A stretch of 64,000 nucleotides of DNA. It comes from Nitrososphaerota archaeon. Lineage in GTDB: Archaea; Thermoproteota; Nitrososphaeria; Nitrososphaerales; Nitrosopumilaceae. The translations under genes and the position numbers were made by a program. The stretch spans positions 1 to 64,000 of the forward strand of contig JAGWGB010000002.1 in the NCBI GenBank assembly GCA_028867595.1, written 5' to 3'. The notes below the pieces were generated by a model. That model searched no databases. It worked only from the letters and a program-made list of their open reading frames with translations, and was not told the DNA's origin. The first letter of the stretch is position 1. Each line of letters opens with the position of its first letter. Of this stretch, positions 25,580 through 34,547 are shown one piece after another.

Positions 25580-26353
25580 CTACAAAGAGTCATGATTTAG
25601 TAAATGTTCCACTTCAATATCGAAATAAGTCTTGAGTATTCCTATGTAGTTCTTTATGGGTGGTGGAATATCATCTTCACACGCCATTCCAAGATTTTTT
25701 GCGTTTATCCAAATGACAAGAGTTTGTAATATTGTTAGAAACCTATCATTTTCTGCATTTTTAGATGCGATTGCTTTCGAGTATCTACCTGCAAATTCCC
25801 ATGCAGTGACAAAGTCTATGCAATCAGTTCCAAATACTGCAATAATTTGTTCCTTCAAACTGTTTGCTTTCTTAAATGGAACTTTATTCATGATGTAAGG
25901 AAAGTCTACCTTATCAGGCAGGTTGCCAGGCAGTGGTCCCCAAATGGTTATAATTCTACAATCTTTTTTCAACATTGAAAATTTCTGAGCCATTTTTTCC
26001 GTAATGGTGTAGTCTGAAAACCAGAATAGAATAACTGTTGCATCACTCATGTCTGACTCTAAAACATCTTCGCACTTTAAAGTAAATCCTGAGAGGCCTT
26101 TGCCTTCTAACATTTTTTTTGCAGCCAGAATCTTTTCGTTGTTGTTATCTATTCCTACAGCTTTTTTTACGCCAAATTCTTCTAATGCAATAGATAATCC
26201 GTGACCATTTCCACATCCCAAGTGATAAAAAATATCGTTTTTGCCAAATGACGCAAACTCAAAAATCTCTCGAAGCGTATTATCTTGCAAATCGACATCC
26301 TCGCCTGTAATAATCGACTTGGGAAGTGTATTCAGATATTCTTCTATTTTCAC
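25580..26353 (-). CDS. Class I SAM-dependent methyltransferase
   Basis: A 257-residue protein whose residues about 35-125 form the SAM-binding half: FYHLGCGNGHGLSIAL (motif I), AVGIDNNNEKI (acidic post-I), EDVLESD and VILFWFSDYTI (motif IV region). The C-terminal half is specific to this group and helical. Substrate unknown; the motif IV lacks the NPPY/DPPY of DNA and glutamine methylases. It lies downstream of UPF0147 on the same strand. Confidence 0.8.
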   Translation of the reverse strand: MKIEEYLNTLPKSIITGEDVDLQDNTLREIFEFASFGKNDIFYHLGCGNGHGLSIALEEFGVKKAVGIDNNNEKILAAKKMLEGKGLSGFTLKCEDVLESDMSDATVILFWFSDYTITEKMAQKFSMLKKDCRIITIWGPLPGNLPDKVDFPYIMNKVPFKKANSLKEQIIAVFGTDCIDFVTAWEFAGRYSKAIASKNAENDRFLTILQTLVIWINAKNLGMACEDDIPPPIKNYIGILKTYFDIEVEHLLNHDSL

Positions 26354-26378
26354 AAGGAATTGATGTTCTACACTAAAT

Positions 26379-26651
26379 TTATTCTCTTATTCTTTCGAGG
26401 GTAGATACAGCCTGCCATAACGTAACTCTCACATATGATGGCATGTTGGGATCTTGCGTTACCTCGTCGAGCGCACTTATGGCATTAGCAGCTCGTACAG
26501 AAACAGAATAATCAGGCTTTTTTAATTCAACCACTAGATCTGCTAGACTTTTTTTGATATTTTTTGGAGTTGAGGGATTTGCGGCTATTTCTTCTAGTGT
26601 TACAATTGCCGCATTGAGAGTTTCTGAGTTTTGGTTTTTCTTTTCTGCCAT
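26379..26651 (-). CDS. UPF0147 family protein
   Basis: About 90 residues, an all-helical protein with the conserved segments LEEIAANPSTPKNIKKS and RAANAISALDEVTQDPNMP of the archaeal UPF0147 family, whose role is not established. The ATG at 26651 is preferred to an upstream in-frame TTG because a TATA element (CTTATAAAATAAG, near 26680-26690) lies about 32 nt before it. Confidence 0.85.
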   Translation of the reverse strand: MAEKKNQNSETLNAAIVTLEEIAANPSTPKNIKKSLADLVVELKKPDYSVSVRAANAISALDEVTQDPNMPSYVRVTLWQAVSTLERIRE

Positions 26652-26695
26652 ATGGATCAAGCTAAACTAATTGCGCTTATTTTATAAGGTTTGCA

Positions 26696-27004
26696 TCATA
26701 CTTCCAAAAAGATGTTATCTGATTCTACTATTACTTTGTATGACTGTAAATCCTTAATTTTGGCGGGAAATGCCGAGAGTTTTCCTGTTTTACAATCAAA
26801 TTTTGCTCCATGCCAACCGCATGTTATGATACATTCATCCAAAGTTCCTTCTGAAAGACTAGCTCCTGCATGAGTACAAGTATCATTTATTGCATAAAAG
26901 TTGCCGTTTGTATTGATTATTAGTATCTCCTTTCCGTCTGCTGTTACCTTGTGCATCTTGCCGGAAGGTATATCTGAAATTTTGCCAACAATTATCTTTC
27001 CCAT
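26696..27004 (-). CDS. Soluble Rieske-type 2Fe-2S ferredoxin
   Basis: A 102-residue single-domain protein with the cluster ligands Cys43-x-His45 (DTCTHAG) and Cys62-x-x-His65 (TCGWHGAKFD). It lacks the disulfide cysteines of the respiratory Rieske at 7370, so it is of the low-potential oxygenase/nitrite-reductase small-component type. It would donate electrons to an unseen enzyme. Single gene. Confidence 0.88.
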   Translation of the reverse strand: MGKIIVGKISDIPSGKMHKVTADGKEILIINTNGNFYAINDTCTHAGASLSEGTLDECIITCGWHGAKFDCKTGKLSAFPAKIKDLQSYKVIVESDNIFLEV

Positions 27005-27067
27005 ACGAGGATTGATTTTGCAACGCTTAATAATTTTAATGCTAAATGGTTATTTGAAATGGATTTT

Positions 27068-27928
27068 TTAAACAAATTTTACGGTATTTTCTAATCTTCC
27101 TAGTCGCTCTATTTCCATCTCTATCTTGTCATTGTTTTTCAAAAACACGGCATCGGGCTTGTTTAGCATTACTCCAGCGGGAGTGCCGGTTGATATGATA
27201 TCACCCTTTTCAAGTGTCATAACTTTGCTTAAGATGGAAACTATGGAATTTACTTTAAGATGCATATTTGATGTCGAAGAATTCTGTCTAATGGTACCAT
27301 TTACCTTGGTCATCATCTTGAGATTTTGTGGATCTGGTATCTCATCAGCACTAGTTATCCACGGTCCACACGGTGCAAATGTATCAAATCCTTTGGCACG
27401 AGTAAATTGTTTGTCCTTGGCTTGAATGTCACGTGCTGACGCATCATTTAGTATCATATATCCAAATATGGCTTTTTTTGCTTCCTCCTCAGAAATATTT
27501 TTGCAGTCCTTTCCAATTATCAAGGCAAGCTCTATTTCATAATCAAGTTTTGATACAAATGATGGACAGATAATATCTGATGTTGCTCCGTTCAGAGTAG
27601 AACGTGGTTTTATTATTATTGCAGGCTCGTCTGGAGGTATTAGATTTTGTTCTTTTGCATGGTCTTTGTAGTTGAAAGCAAGGCAAATTATTTTTGATGG
27701 ATTAGGAATAGGTGCAAGAATCTTAAAATCAGATAGTTTGCTATCAAAATTCATCTGAGAAACCTTTTGTTTTATTTCATCATACCACCCATCAAATAAA
27801 AAATCCTTGATGTTCTGTGGTATTGGAATCCCAGTTTGAAAAGTCATGCTCTCCCGTGTTAGGACCTTGTCTCCATCAACAAATCCATATGTTTCCATAT
27901 TTTCTTTTAGCAATCTAGCAATTTTCAT
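27068..27928 (-). CDS. Fumarylacetoacetate hydrolase family protein
   Basis: About 286 residues. The catalytic domain carries ICLAFNYKDHAKEQ, the acidic metal-binding pattern LDYEIELALIIGKD and the C-terminal GDIISTGTPAGV signature. Members are Mg2+-dependent C-C hydrolases, isomerases or decarboxylases such as acylpyruvate hydrolase and oxaloacetate decarboxylase; the substrate cannot be chosen here. The start at 27928 is taken because it falls 5 nt after the GluRS stop. It is the last gene of the long minus-strand array. Confidence 0.85.
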   Translation of the reverse strand: MKIARLLKENMETYGFVDGDKVLTRESMTFQTGIPIPQNIKDFLFDGWYDEIKQKVSQMNFDSKLSDFKILAPIPNPSKIICLAFNYKDHAKEQNLIPPDEPAIIIKPRSTLNGATSDIICPSFVSKLDYEIELALIIGKDCKNISEEEAKKAIFGYMILNDASARDIQAKDKQFTRAKGFDTFAPCGPWITSADEIPDPQNLKMMTKVNGTIRQNSSTSNMHLKVNSIVSILSKVMTLEKGDIISTGTPAGVMLNKPDAVFLKNNDKIEMEIERLGRLENTVKFV

Positions 27929-27933
27929 TTTAT

Positions 27934-29640
27934 TCACTTGTGTGTGTATATCACTTGATTTGCAGAATCCTTTCTGCAATATCCGTTCCTTACGAATTGA
28001 ATTTCTGCGCCCACATTTAATTCTAAGTAGTATGGTTCAACTAATGCTTGTTTGATTTCCAAGCTATTTTCATTGAATTGTTCATTTACAAAAAGAATTT
28101 TTGGAATTAAAACCTCAATTTTTACAGCATTTCGTACAGGAACCCATTGAATTTTTGGAATTTCTGACTTGAATTTGTTATCAGTTATTTCTGCTTCTAT
28201 TTCTGAACCCGTCTTAGTTATTCTGGCATTGTATAGCTCTAGCAATCTTATCTCATCTCCCGACTTGAGAGATTTTGCATCATCCCCTGATACATAAAAC
28301 GATCCGTCAATCTGAAGATTCCTCTTACCCATGTCTTTCTGTGGATGATTTGAAATTTCTATTTTCTCTACATTGTTGTTCTTTACTATTAGCTTTACAG
28401 GATCAGTTACCATGAATAGTCGTATGCTTGTTGAATCGATAATCTTTCTATTGAAAGACTCCAAAGTGTCAAAAGGTGCTAAGGTATCAGATTTTGTAAA
28501 GCTCAACGAAAGCACAAATTTCCTAATTGCTTCAGGAACAATGCCTCTTCTGCGCATCGCCTCAAGAGTTGGTAATCTAGGATCATCATAACCTGAAACT
28601 TTGCCCTCTTGAACAAGAGGTTTGAGTATTCTCTTGGACACGGGCATTCCGTCAAACTCTAATCGGGCAAATTCAAGAACTTTCGGTTTTCTCATTTTTA
28701 GCTTGTCTAGAATTTCATAATACAGATCATTTCTCAGTTCATATTCTTTTGTTCTAAATGCATGTGTTATTCCGTCAATGCTATCCTCTATGGCTACTGC
28801 AAAATCATAATTTGGCCACACGCGATATTTGCTTTTGTGGATTGGATGTGGTTCGTCAATTATTCTCAATAATGTAGGATCTCGCATAACTGTGTTCTCT
28901 GAATGCATGTCTCCACGATATCTTACAATTGCATCTCCTTGTTTGTATTTTCCAAACATGTCTTTCCAGCGCTTTGTATTCTGTGAAAGATCTCCTGCAC
29001 GACATTTGCAATCTGTCATCTCTCTTCTGTTTTTACTGATGGTTTCCTTGCTGCAGGTGCAGACATATGCATATCCGGATTGGATGAATTCTTCTGCCTT
29101 TTTGTAAATTAATTCAATATCATCCGACGTATTTTTGATTTGATCATATTTTATACCAAGCCAGTCAAGCCCTACTTTTATTGCCGCATAATATTCTAGT
29201 CTCTCATTTTCGGGATTTGTATCGTCAAACCTGAAGATGAGTTTTCCTCCGTACATTTTTGCATATTCTTCATCTATTATTGCAGCCTTTGCGTGTCCAA
29301 TGTGTGGATATCCGTTTGGCTCTGGTGGAAATCTAGTGACTACTTTGCCCTGTTCTGCTCCCTCAAGAGGAGGCAAACCAGTTCTATCCTGTTTTGGCTT
29401 TACCACAAGTAATTCAGGAAAATTAGATTCTAACTCTGACTTTTGCGTTGATAATGGAATTGTATTTACTTCAGCCACTATTTCAGAAATGGCGGGTATT
29501 AGTTCCTTTATTTTATTTCTAAGATCAGGCTTGAATCCTACCACTTTGGGAATTATTGCATCATTTCTTGTTTTTCCGCCGTGTTCAGAAGCATTTAACA
29601 GGGCAATTCCTCGTATTGCCTTTTTTATATCATCATCCAA
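27934..29640 (-). CDS. gltX: Glutamyl-tRNA synthetase (archaeal, class Ib)
   Basis: 568 residues. The catalytic core begins VTRFPPEPNGYPHIGHAKAA (HIGH at 113-116), with a Cys-rich CTCSKETISKNRREM...CKC insert, the KMSKS equivalent as MPVSKRIL, and a GlnRS-like beta-barrel anticodon domain instead of a bacterial helical one. It charges tRNA-Glu and, in archaea, also tRNA-Gln for later transamidation. The first codon is TTG, directly abutting the GGPP synthase stop. Confidence 0.95.
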   Translation of the reverse strand: MDDDIKKAIRGIALLNASEHGGKTRNDAIIPKVVGFKPDLRNKIKELIPAISEIVAEVNTIPLSTQKSELESNFPELLVVKPKQDRTGLPPLEGAEQGKVVTRFPPEPNGYPHIGHAKAAIIDEEYAKMYGGKLIFRFDDTNPENERLEYYAAIKVGLDWLGIKYDQIKNTSDDIELIYKKAEEFIQSGYAYVCTCSKETISKNRREMTDCKCRAGDLSQNTKRWKDMFGKYKQGDAIVRYRGDMHSENTVMRDPTLLRIIDEPHPIHKSKYRVWPNYDFAVAIEDSIDGITHAFRTKEYELRNDLYYEILDKLKMRKPKVLEFARLEFDGMPVSKRILKPLVQEGKVSGYDDPRLPTLEAMRRRGIVPEAIRKFVLSLSFTKSDTLAPFDTLESFNRKIIDSTSIRLFMVTDPVKLIVKNNNVEKIEISNHPQKDMGKRNLQIDGSFYVSGDDAKSLKSGDEIRLLELYNARITKTGSEIEAEITDNKFKSEIPKIQWVPVRNAVKIEVLIPKILFVNEQFNENSLEIKQALVEPYYLELNVGAEIQFVRNGYCRKDSANQVIYTHK

Positions 29641-30624
29641 TTATAGACTCCTCTCTACCACAAAATCCAACAAACCGAGCATATCTTCTCTTACAGAATT
29701 ATCGTATCTGGCGATAGATTTTCTTGCTGTGTTCAAGTGATGAGAAGCTTTCTTTCGAACTGTTTCTTCTATGCCTAGTGCCGATATTGCTTCTACTGCC
29801 TTCTCCATTTCTCGCTTTGATATGGATGAATTGCCAAATGCATTGAGTATTATTTTCTTCTCTTTCCCTCTTGCCATCTTTATAGCTAAAAGAATTGGCA
29901 GAGATTTTTTTCCTTCTCTTATGTCATTTCCTACTGGCTTTTTTGTAATTTTGGGATCTCCTATTATGCCAATTAAATCGTCAATTATCTGAAATGATAT
30001 TCCGAGGTTTTTACCATATGCGGAGAGTCTACTAACATCTGATTTCGTGGTGTTTGCAGAAATAGCTCCCATAGCACAAGACGCCACAAATAAAGACGAT
30101 GTCTTTTTTTCGATCATCTTTATGTATTGTGATTCTGTAGGAATTTTCTTTGACTGGGCCATGCTTATGTCTAATGCTTGACCCTCGCATACCTCACTAC
30201 ACGCTTTTGAAAGGGTATCGATAAGTGATATTGCTACACTCTTTGGAATCTTGTTGCTAGACCTTGAAATAGTTTCAAAAGCTTTTGAAAAAAGAATATC
30301 CCCAGCTAGGATTCCAACTGGAATGCCAAATTTCATATGCGTAGTGGGCACTCCATGTCTTACTTCGTCATTATCCATTATGTCATCGTGAACCAATGTG
30401 AAATTGTGTATCATCTCAATGGCGGCAGCTGCTGGAATTGCCTGTTTTGCAGATCCATCTAAAAGTTCACAACTTTTTAAAACCAAAAATGGTCTCAGCC
30501 GTTTCCCGCCATGCTCTATGAGATAACTTGCGGCTTTGTACAAATCCGTGGGCTCTCCCTTTAATCTTGACAAAAGGAATGAGTCTATCTTTCTTGCATT
30601 TTTTACAACATTATCTATTTTCAT
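29641..30624 (-). CDS. Geranylgeranyl diphosphate synthase (polyprenyl synthase)
   Basis: About 327 residues with both aspartate-rich motifs, DDIMDND (first) and IIDDLIG (second), plus the GGKRLRP substrate-binding segment. It condenses IPP with allylic diphosphates to the C20 chain for archaeal lipids. The start at 30624 gives an ATGA overlap with the IPP isomerase stop, more convincing than the ATG 18 nt upstream. The upstream genes supply its substrates. Confidence 0.92.
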   Translation of the reverse strand: MKIDNVVKNARKIDSFLLSRLKGEPTDLYKAASYLIEHGGKRLRPFLVLKSCELLDGSAKQAIPAAAAIEMIHNFTLVHDDIMDNDEVRHGVPTTHMKFGIPVGILAGDILFSKAFETISRSSNKIPKSVAISLIDTLSKACSEVCEGQALDISMAQSKKIPTESQYIKMIEKKTSSLFVASCAMGAISANTTKSDVSRLSAYGKNLGISFQIIDDLIGIIGDPKITKKPVGNDIREGKKSLPILLAIKMARGKEKKIILNAFGNSSISKREMEKAVEAISALGIEETVRKKASHHLNTARKSIARYDNSVREDMLGLLDFVVERSL

Positions 30625-31259
30625 TCCTTTTTCAACTCCCATTGGTGATCTGGAAAATGATATTTCAATGATGTCTCCAGACGATTCCTAAGTCCATCCT
30701 TATTCCACATTTTAAGAATTTTTTTGTTTTCTTCAGTCGTGTTATCTTTTGATTCTGGAAGAAAATATAGTGCAACAATCATCCAAGGGCAGAAAATTCG
30801 TGGCGATTTCTCAATTTCAGATAAAAGTTCATCAAATGTAACCCATCTGATTGCAGAGATTTCGTCTTCTACAAGTTTTATTTTGTCAGCGTTCTCTATT
30901 ATGCCCATCAACGTGCCACAAACTTCATTCTCAGAACCGATGTTTTTGTAGGGAACGTGGTATTCGAATTTGTACAAGTATTCTAGCGTACAGGTTATTC
31001 CGAGTTCTTCGGGGAGTCTTCTTTCTGCTGAGGATACATAGGTTTCGGACTGTCTAGGATGACTTGCAACTGTTCCATCCCAATCGCCTGGCCAAAGCAT
31101 TTTGCTCATGCTTCGTTGCGTTAGCAAAAGCTTTCCCTCCTTATTGAATAGCAAAATTGTAAATGCTCTATGTAACTTTCCCTGAGGCAAATGACATGTT
31201 ACTTTTTCTTCCGTTCCTACAGGCTTGTCATTACCATCTACCAAAATTAGATATTCCAT
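30621..31259 (-). CDS. idi: Isopentenyl-diphosphate delta-isomerase, type 1 (Nudix)
   Basis: About 212 residues. A Nudix-fold IDI-1: the N-terminal strand YLILVDGNDKPVGTEEK, TILLFNKEGKLLLTQRS, the catalytic Cys region replaced by the variant WDGTVASHP, and the Nudix helix AERRLPEELGI. It interconverts IPP and DMAPP. Many archaea use the flavin-dependent type 2 enzyme instead. The canonical TSCCSHP-like Cys of bacterial IDI-1 appears as TVASHP, i.e. without Cys (visible directly). Between IPK and GGPPS with 1 nt and ATGA junctions. Confidence 0.88.
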   Translation of the reverse strand: MEYLILVDGNDKPVGTEEKVTCHLPQGKLHRAFTILLFNKEGKLLLTQRSMSKMLWPGDWDGTVASHPRQSETYVSSAERRLPEELGITCTLEYLYKFEYHVPYKNIGSENEVCGTLMGIIENADKIKLVEDEISAIRWVTFDELLSEIEKSPRIFCPWMIVALYFLPESKDNTTEENKKILKMWNKDGLRNRLETSLKYHFPDHQWELKKE

Positions 31260-31260
31260 T

Positions 31261-32004
31261 TTAATGTCTCCTAAATAACGTACCCTCAAATTCTTTACCC
31301 TTTATTGCATCTGTTATTCTCTGAGGCACTTTTCCATTAACAAAAAAAACATCTGTATTGTTTTTGGACATGTTTATGGCTTCATCTATTTTGCGTTTCA
31401 TTCCGCCGGTTACATCCATCTTGACATCTGTAATTGTTGGCCTCTCTGTTGTTATCTCTCGAATTAGTTTTTTATTTTTAATATCGGAATATACCCCATC
31501 TACATTTGTTACAAAAATCGCAAGTCTAGGCTTTAGAATTCTAGTCAGCATTCCCATTATTCTGTCTCCGGAAAGTATGTAGAATTTGTTTTTGCCAAAC
31601 CACATGACATCCCCATATGATACGGGAATTAATCCAGTTTTGGCAATTTTTGTAATTTCTTGTGATTTCTTTGTTATTGGTTTATCCCCAAAAACAAAGT
31701 CAGTTGGAGGTAAGCAATAGGGATAAAGATTTGATTGAAGAAATATTTGAAGAACCAATTTGTTCAACTCTACCATCGAGTTTTTAACTACTGCAACTCC
31801 CTTGATACTATATTTATCAGGTTTTGTATGCATGTCATACTTGACAGACCAATAATGTCCAAAAGAACCTCCTCCGTGAATAACCATGTATGGCTCATTT
31901 ACTTTTTTCAGTTGAGTCGCAATTTTCTTAATTGCAGAATTATTGGCTGTTAATGGTTTTTGCTTATTTGTAATTATTGATCCGCCTAGTTTGATCAAAA
32001 TCAT
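31261..32004 (-). CDS. ipk: Isopentenyl phosphate kinase
   Basis: About 247 residues of the amino acid kinase fold: ILIKLGGSIITNKQKP at the N-terminus, the IPK-diagnostic His in VIHGGGSFGHYW, and a C-terminal MDVTGGMKRKIDEA. It phosphorylates isopentenyl phosphate to IPP, the last step of the archaeal alternative mevalonate route. The ATG at 32004 is chosen because a TATA box sits 29 nt upstream inside the longer open frame. Confidence 0.92.
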   Translation of the reverse strand: MILIKLGGSIITNKQKPLTANNSAIKKIATQLKKVNEPYMVIHGGGSFGHYWSVKYDMHTKPDKYSIKGVAVVKNSMVELNKLVLQIFLQSNLYPYCLPPTDFVFGDKPITKKSQEITKIAKTGLIPVSYGDVMWFGKNKFYILSGDRIMGMLTRILKPRLAIFVTNVDGVYSDIKNKKLIREITTERPTITDVKMDVTGGMKRKIDEAINMSKNNTDVFFVNGKVPQRITDAIKGKEFEGTLFRRH

Positions 32005-32028
32005 GATTTTTATCAATGATATTGTCGG

Positions 32029-32037
32029 TTTTAAAAA
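32029..32037 (-). promoter_or_regulatory. Internal TATA element before isopentenyl phosphate kinase
   Basis: On the minus strand, TTTTTAAAA is centred about 29 nt before the IPK ATG at 32004 in the 74-nt gap after mevalonate kinase. It suggests an internal promoter dividing the array. Confidence 0.45.
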
Positions 32038-32078
32038 GTCTCTCCCCATCTTTTGCTATGGCAACAGAGTGAACTTGT

Positions 32079-33032
32079 TTATCGTGAATATCTTAGTCCG
32101 TCAAAATCTATCTTTGCTACAAAACAATCGCTTATTTTTTTCAAATTCTCAAGAGTATTTGATAGGTTGGATTTGTCCACTAAAGAAATTATGCAACCGC
32201 CTCCGCCAGCCCCCGTTATTTTTGCTCCATAGGAAGTCTTGACTGCTTCTTTTATTAACAAATCAAGCTTGTCTGTTGACACATTTATTTTCTCTAACAT
32301 TTCTTGATTTTTTAACATTAGGGAACCAAGTTTGTTTAGATCATTTTCTTTTATTGCGGATAATGCATCTTTTACCAATTTGTTTTCTTGTTCACACATT
32401 TCAGCAAACAGCCTTTCATTTTTCTTTTTGAATTCTCTAACCTTCAAAACAACCTCCTTTGTATTATGAATCTGATTTGAATTTGCTATTATCAAACTAA
32501 TGTCATTTTTAGAATTTATTTTTTCATAGCCATCTTTACTATATGACATCAATCCACCAAATGTAGAGATGGAAGAATCTGCGCCTGAAACATCTTCAAA
32601 CACTGTTCGCTCTGATTCAATGGATCTACTTAGAATCTCTTCCTTGGATCTTTTACTGAATAAACCAGCAACAGATGCTGCCGTAGCAACGCATGCTGCA
32701 GAAGATGAACCAAGCCCTATTCCAGCAAGTATGTCTGATTCCAAAGTTATCTCTATGCCTCTATTTTCGTTAAACTCTTGCAGTGCTTCTTTTGCAATAT
32801 GCAAAAACGGTTTCATGAACTTGTTTGATATAAACTCTGGATTAGTTGATGTATCCAGATCAAATTCAGCATCTCCTAACTTTGACTTTATGCGTATCTT
32901 TCTTTCATCTAAAAATTGTGATGTTGCAGTAATTCTCTTGTCTATGGCACAAAGTATTGCCTTGGTACCATATACTACAAAATGTTCTCCAAATAGAATT
33001 ACCTTGCCTGGTGCAGAGGCTACCGATCTCAT
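32079..33032 (-). CDS. mvk: Mevalonate kinase (GHMP family)
   Basis: About 317 residues. It starts SVASAPGKVILFGEHFVVYG, has the phosphate-binding GIGLGSSSAACVA and the C-terminal KITGAGGGGCIISL. It converts mevalonate to 5-phosphomevalonate. The open frame continues about 48 codons upstream, but those codons overlap the MEMO gene and carry no homology to the family; the ATG at 33032 overlaps the MEMO stop as ATGA, so it is the start. Confidence 0.94.
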   Translation of the reverse strand: MRSVASAPGKVILFGEHFVVYGTKAILCAIDKRITATSQFLDERKIRIKSKLGDAEFDLDTSTNPEFISNKFMKPFLHIAKEALQEFNENRGIEITLESDILAGIGLGSSSAACVATAASVAGLFSKRSKEEILSRSIESERTVFEDVSGADSSISTFGGLMSYSKDGYEKINSKNDISLIIANSNQIHNTKEVVLKVREFKKKNERLFAEMCEQENKLVKDALSAIKENDLNKLGSLMLKNQEMLEKINVSTDKLDLLIKEAVKTSYGAKITGAGGGGCIISLVDKSNLSNTLENLKKISDCFVAKIDFDGLRYSR

Positions 33033-33865
33033 GAAAAAACAATCGATGCATACCCTACCACTGATGCCTTTTCTCCTGTTACATCTCCACTGGTGGCATA
33101 CTTGACCAGTGTGCCTTTTCTTGCACCCATTTCTTTGCATGCTATCATGGTAGAAGCTATCGCTCCATATCCGCAAGCGCTTACTTGTTTTTCCTGCAAA
33201 ACTCTATAGAATTTATCCACATCCATTTCCAATATTGGTTCAATCAAAGATTTGTCTTGTTCATGTGCATATTCATTTTCTTCGTAATGTGTAAAATCAG
33301 ACGAACCTATTATCATAGTTTTTTTATCTCTTGATATTCTTGATATGGCCATGCCTATCTCCTTTGCAGCATTGTAGCTCTGGTCTATCAAAATTATGGG
33401 AAGTATCTTAAATTTATGAGAATAGATTTCTTGTAGCATTGGAATCTGTACTTCTAAACTATGATCTCTTGTATGTGAAAAAAAATCCAATTCTACAAGA
33501 CTTGTTATGCTATTAATCTCAAGTGCTGCACTGGCATCTACTTCAACGTCTCCAAGCGGTGTTCTCCATATTCCTTCTTTCATTGCAGCTACATCGCAAC
33601 CAATCCCCCAGTGGTTTGGTCCTATGATTATCACGAGGTCTGGCTTTAGTGGTGATATGGCATAATACGAGTTTGCAGCAATTGGGCCGGAATACATGTA
33701 TCCGGCATGGGGACAAATGATTCCAACTATGTTTTCTTTATTTGTTGCAGGATACATTTTGCCAGGACCAAATTCATGTAAAAAACAGTTTTTGATTGAT
33801 GATCTTGTCTCTTGTTGGGTTTTTGGATAGAACATACCAGCTACAGCTGGTGTTCTTATCTGCAT
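33029..33865 (-). CDS. MEMO1/AmmeMemoRadiSam system protein B
   Basis: A 278-residue member of the MEMO family: RTPAVAGMFYP at the start, GIICPHAGYMYSGPIAANSY, VIIGPNHWG and SSDFTHYE, which carry the conserved His and Asp residues of an extradiol dioxygenase-like fold. The biochemical role in archaea is unclear. The position between uS2 and mevalonate kinase recurs in many archaea (family knowledge). It is linked to mvk by an ATGA overlap. Confidence 0.9.
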   Translation of the reverse strand: MQIRTPAVAGMFYPKTQQETRSSIKNCFLHEFGPGKMYPATNKENIVGIICPHAGYMYSGPIAANSYYAISPLKPDLVIIIGPNHWGIGCDVAAMKEGIWRTPLGDVEVDASAALEINSITSLVELDFFSHTRDHSLEVQIPMLQEIYSHKFKILPIILIDQSYNAAKEIGMAISRISRDKKTMIIGSSDFTHYEENEYAHEQDKSLIEPILEMDVDKFYRVLQEKQVSACGYGAIASTMIACKEMGARKGTLVKYATSGDVTGEKASVVGYASIVFS

Positions 33866-33869
33866 TGTG

Positions 33870-34538
33870 TTATTGCCTCTTACTTCTCATTCTCATCGGA
33901 GGGGCTCTTTCAGCCTCTTCTTCTAGTTCTTCTTCTGTTATCTTTGTCTCAAAGTCATCTATCTCGTACTTCATTGATTCTTCTGTCTTTAGACTTCCTT
34001 TCTGTAACAGTATTTCTCTAGCTAATAACCAATAGATTGCAGCAAGCGATTTTCTACCTCTGTTGTTTGCAGGTATGACTAAATCAACCTTGGATGTAAC
34101 ATTGTCTGTGTTGGCAATTGCAATAACTGGTATTCCAGCATTTGTTGCTTCCAAGATTGCTTGTTCGTCAACTTGAGGGTCTGACACCACAACCAACTCT
34201 GGTTCAATATAGTAGGGCAAAAGTGGATTTGTTAAAGTACCTGGCATAAATCTGCCAAGCATAGGTGTTGCACCTGTTAACTCACAGAATTTTTCAATTG
34301 GAGTGCTGGCATATTCTCTGCCTGAACATATGAATACCTTTGAAATTGCAGATCTGTTGATAAATTTTGATGCTGTCTGAATACGAGATAATGTTTTTTT
34401 GCTATCAATAATGTAAAGTCCCTCGTTTGTGGCCTTGGTAATGAATGGTATCATGAATTTTGTCTTTACCTGAGTTCCAACTCTTATGCCTGTAGACAAA
34501 ACATACTTTTCCATATGTTCGAATTCTTCTTTACTCAT
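33870..34538 (-). CDS. rps2: 30S ribosomal protein uS2
   Basis: A 222-residue uS2/SA homologue with GTQVKTKFMIPFI, the central FMPGTLTNP and the highly conserved EPELVVVSDPQVDEQAILEA and IPVIAIANTDN segments. The C-terminus is acidic then basic (EEELEEEAERAPPMRMRSKR). Between enolase (9 nt) and MEMO (4 nt), in the conserved archaeal cluster. Confidence 0.96.
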   Translation of the reverse strand: MSKEEFEHMEKYVLSTGIRVGTQVKTKFMIPFITKATNEGLYIIDSKKTLSRIQTASKFINRSAISKVFICSGREYASTPIEKFCELTGATPMLGRFMPGTLTNPLLPYYIEPELVVVSDPQVDEQAILEATNAGIPVIAIANTDNVTSKVDLVIPANNRGRKSLAAIYWLLAREILLQKGSLKTEESMKYEIDDFETKITEEELEEEAERAPPMRMRSKRQ

Positions 34539-34547
34539 GACGTGTTC

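Noticed and set aside
33033-33176. N-terminal extension of mevalonate kinase (48 extra codons)
   Set aside because: It overlaps the MEMO gene and has no resemblance to kinase N-termini; the ATGA junction at 33029-33032 gives the real start.
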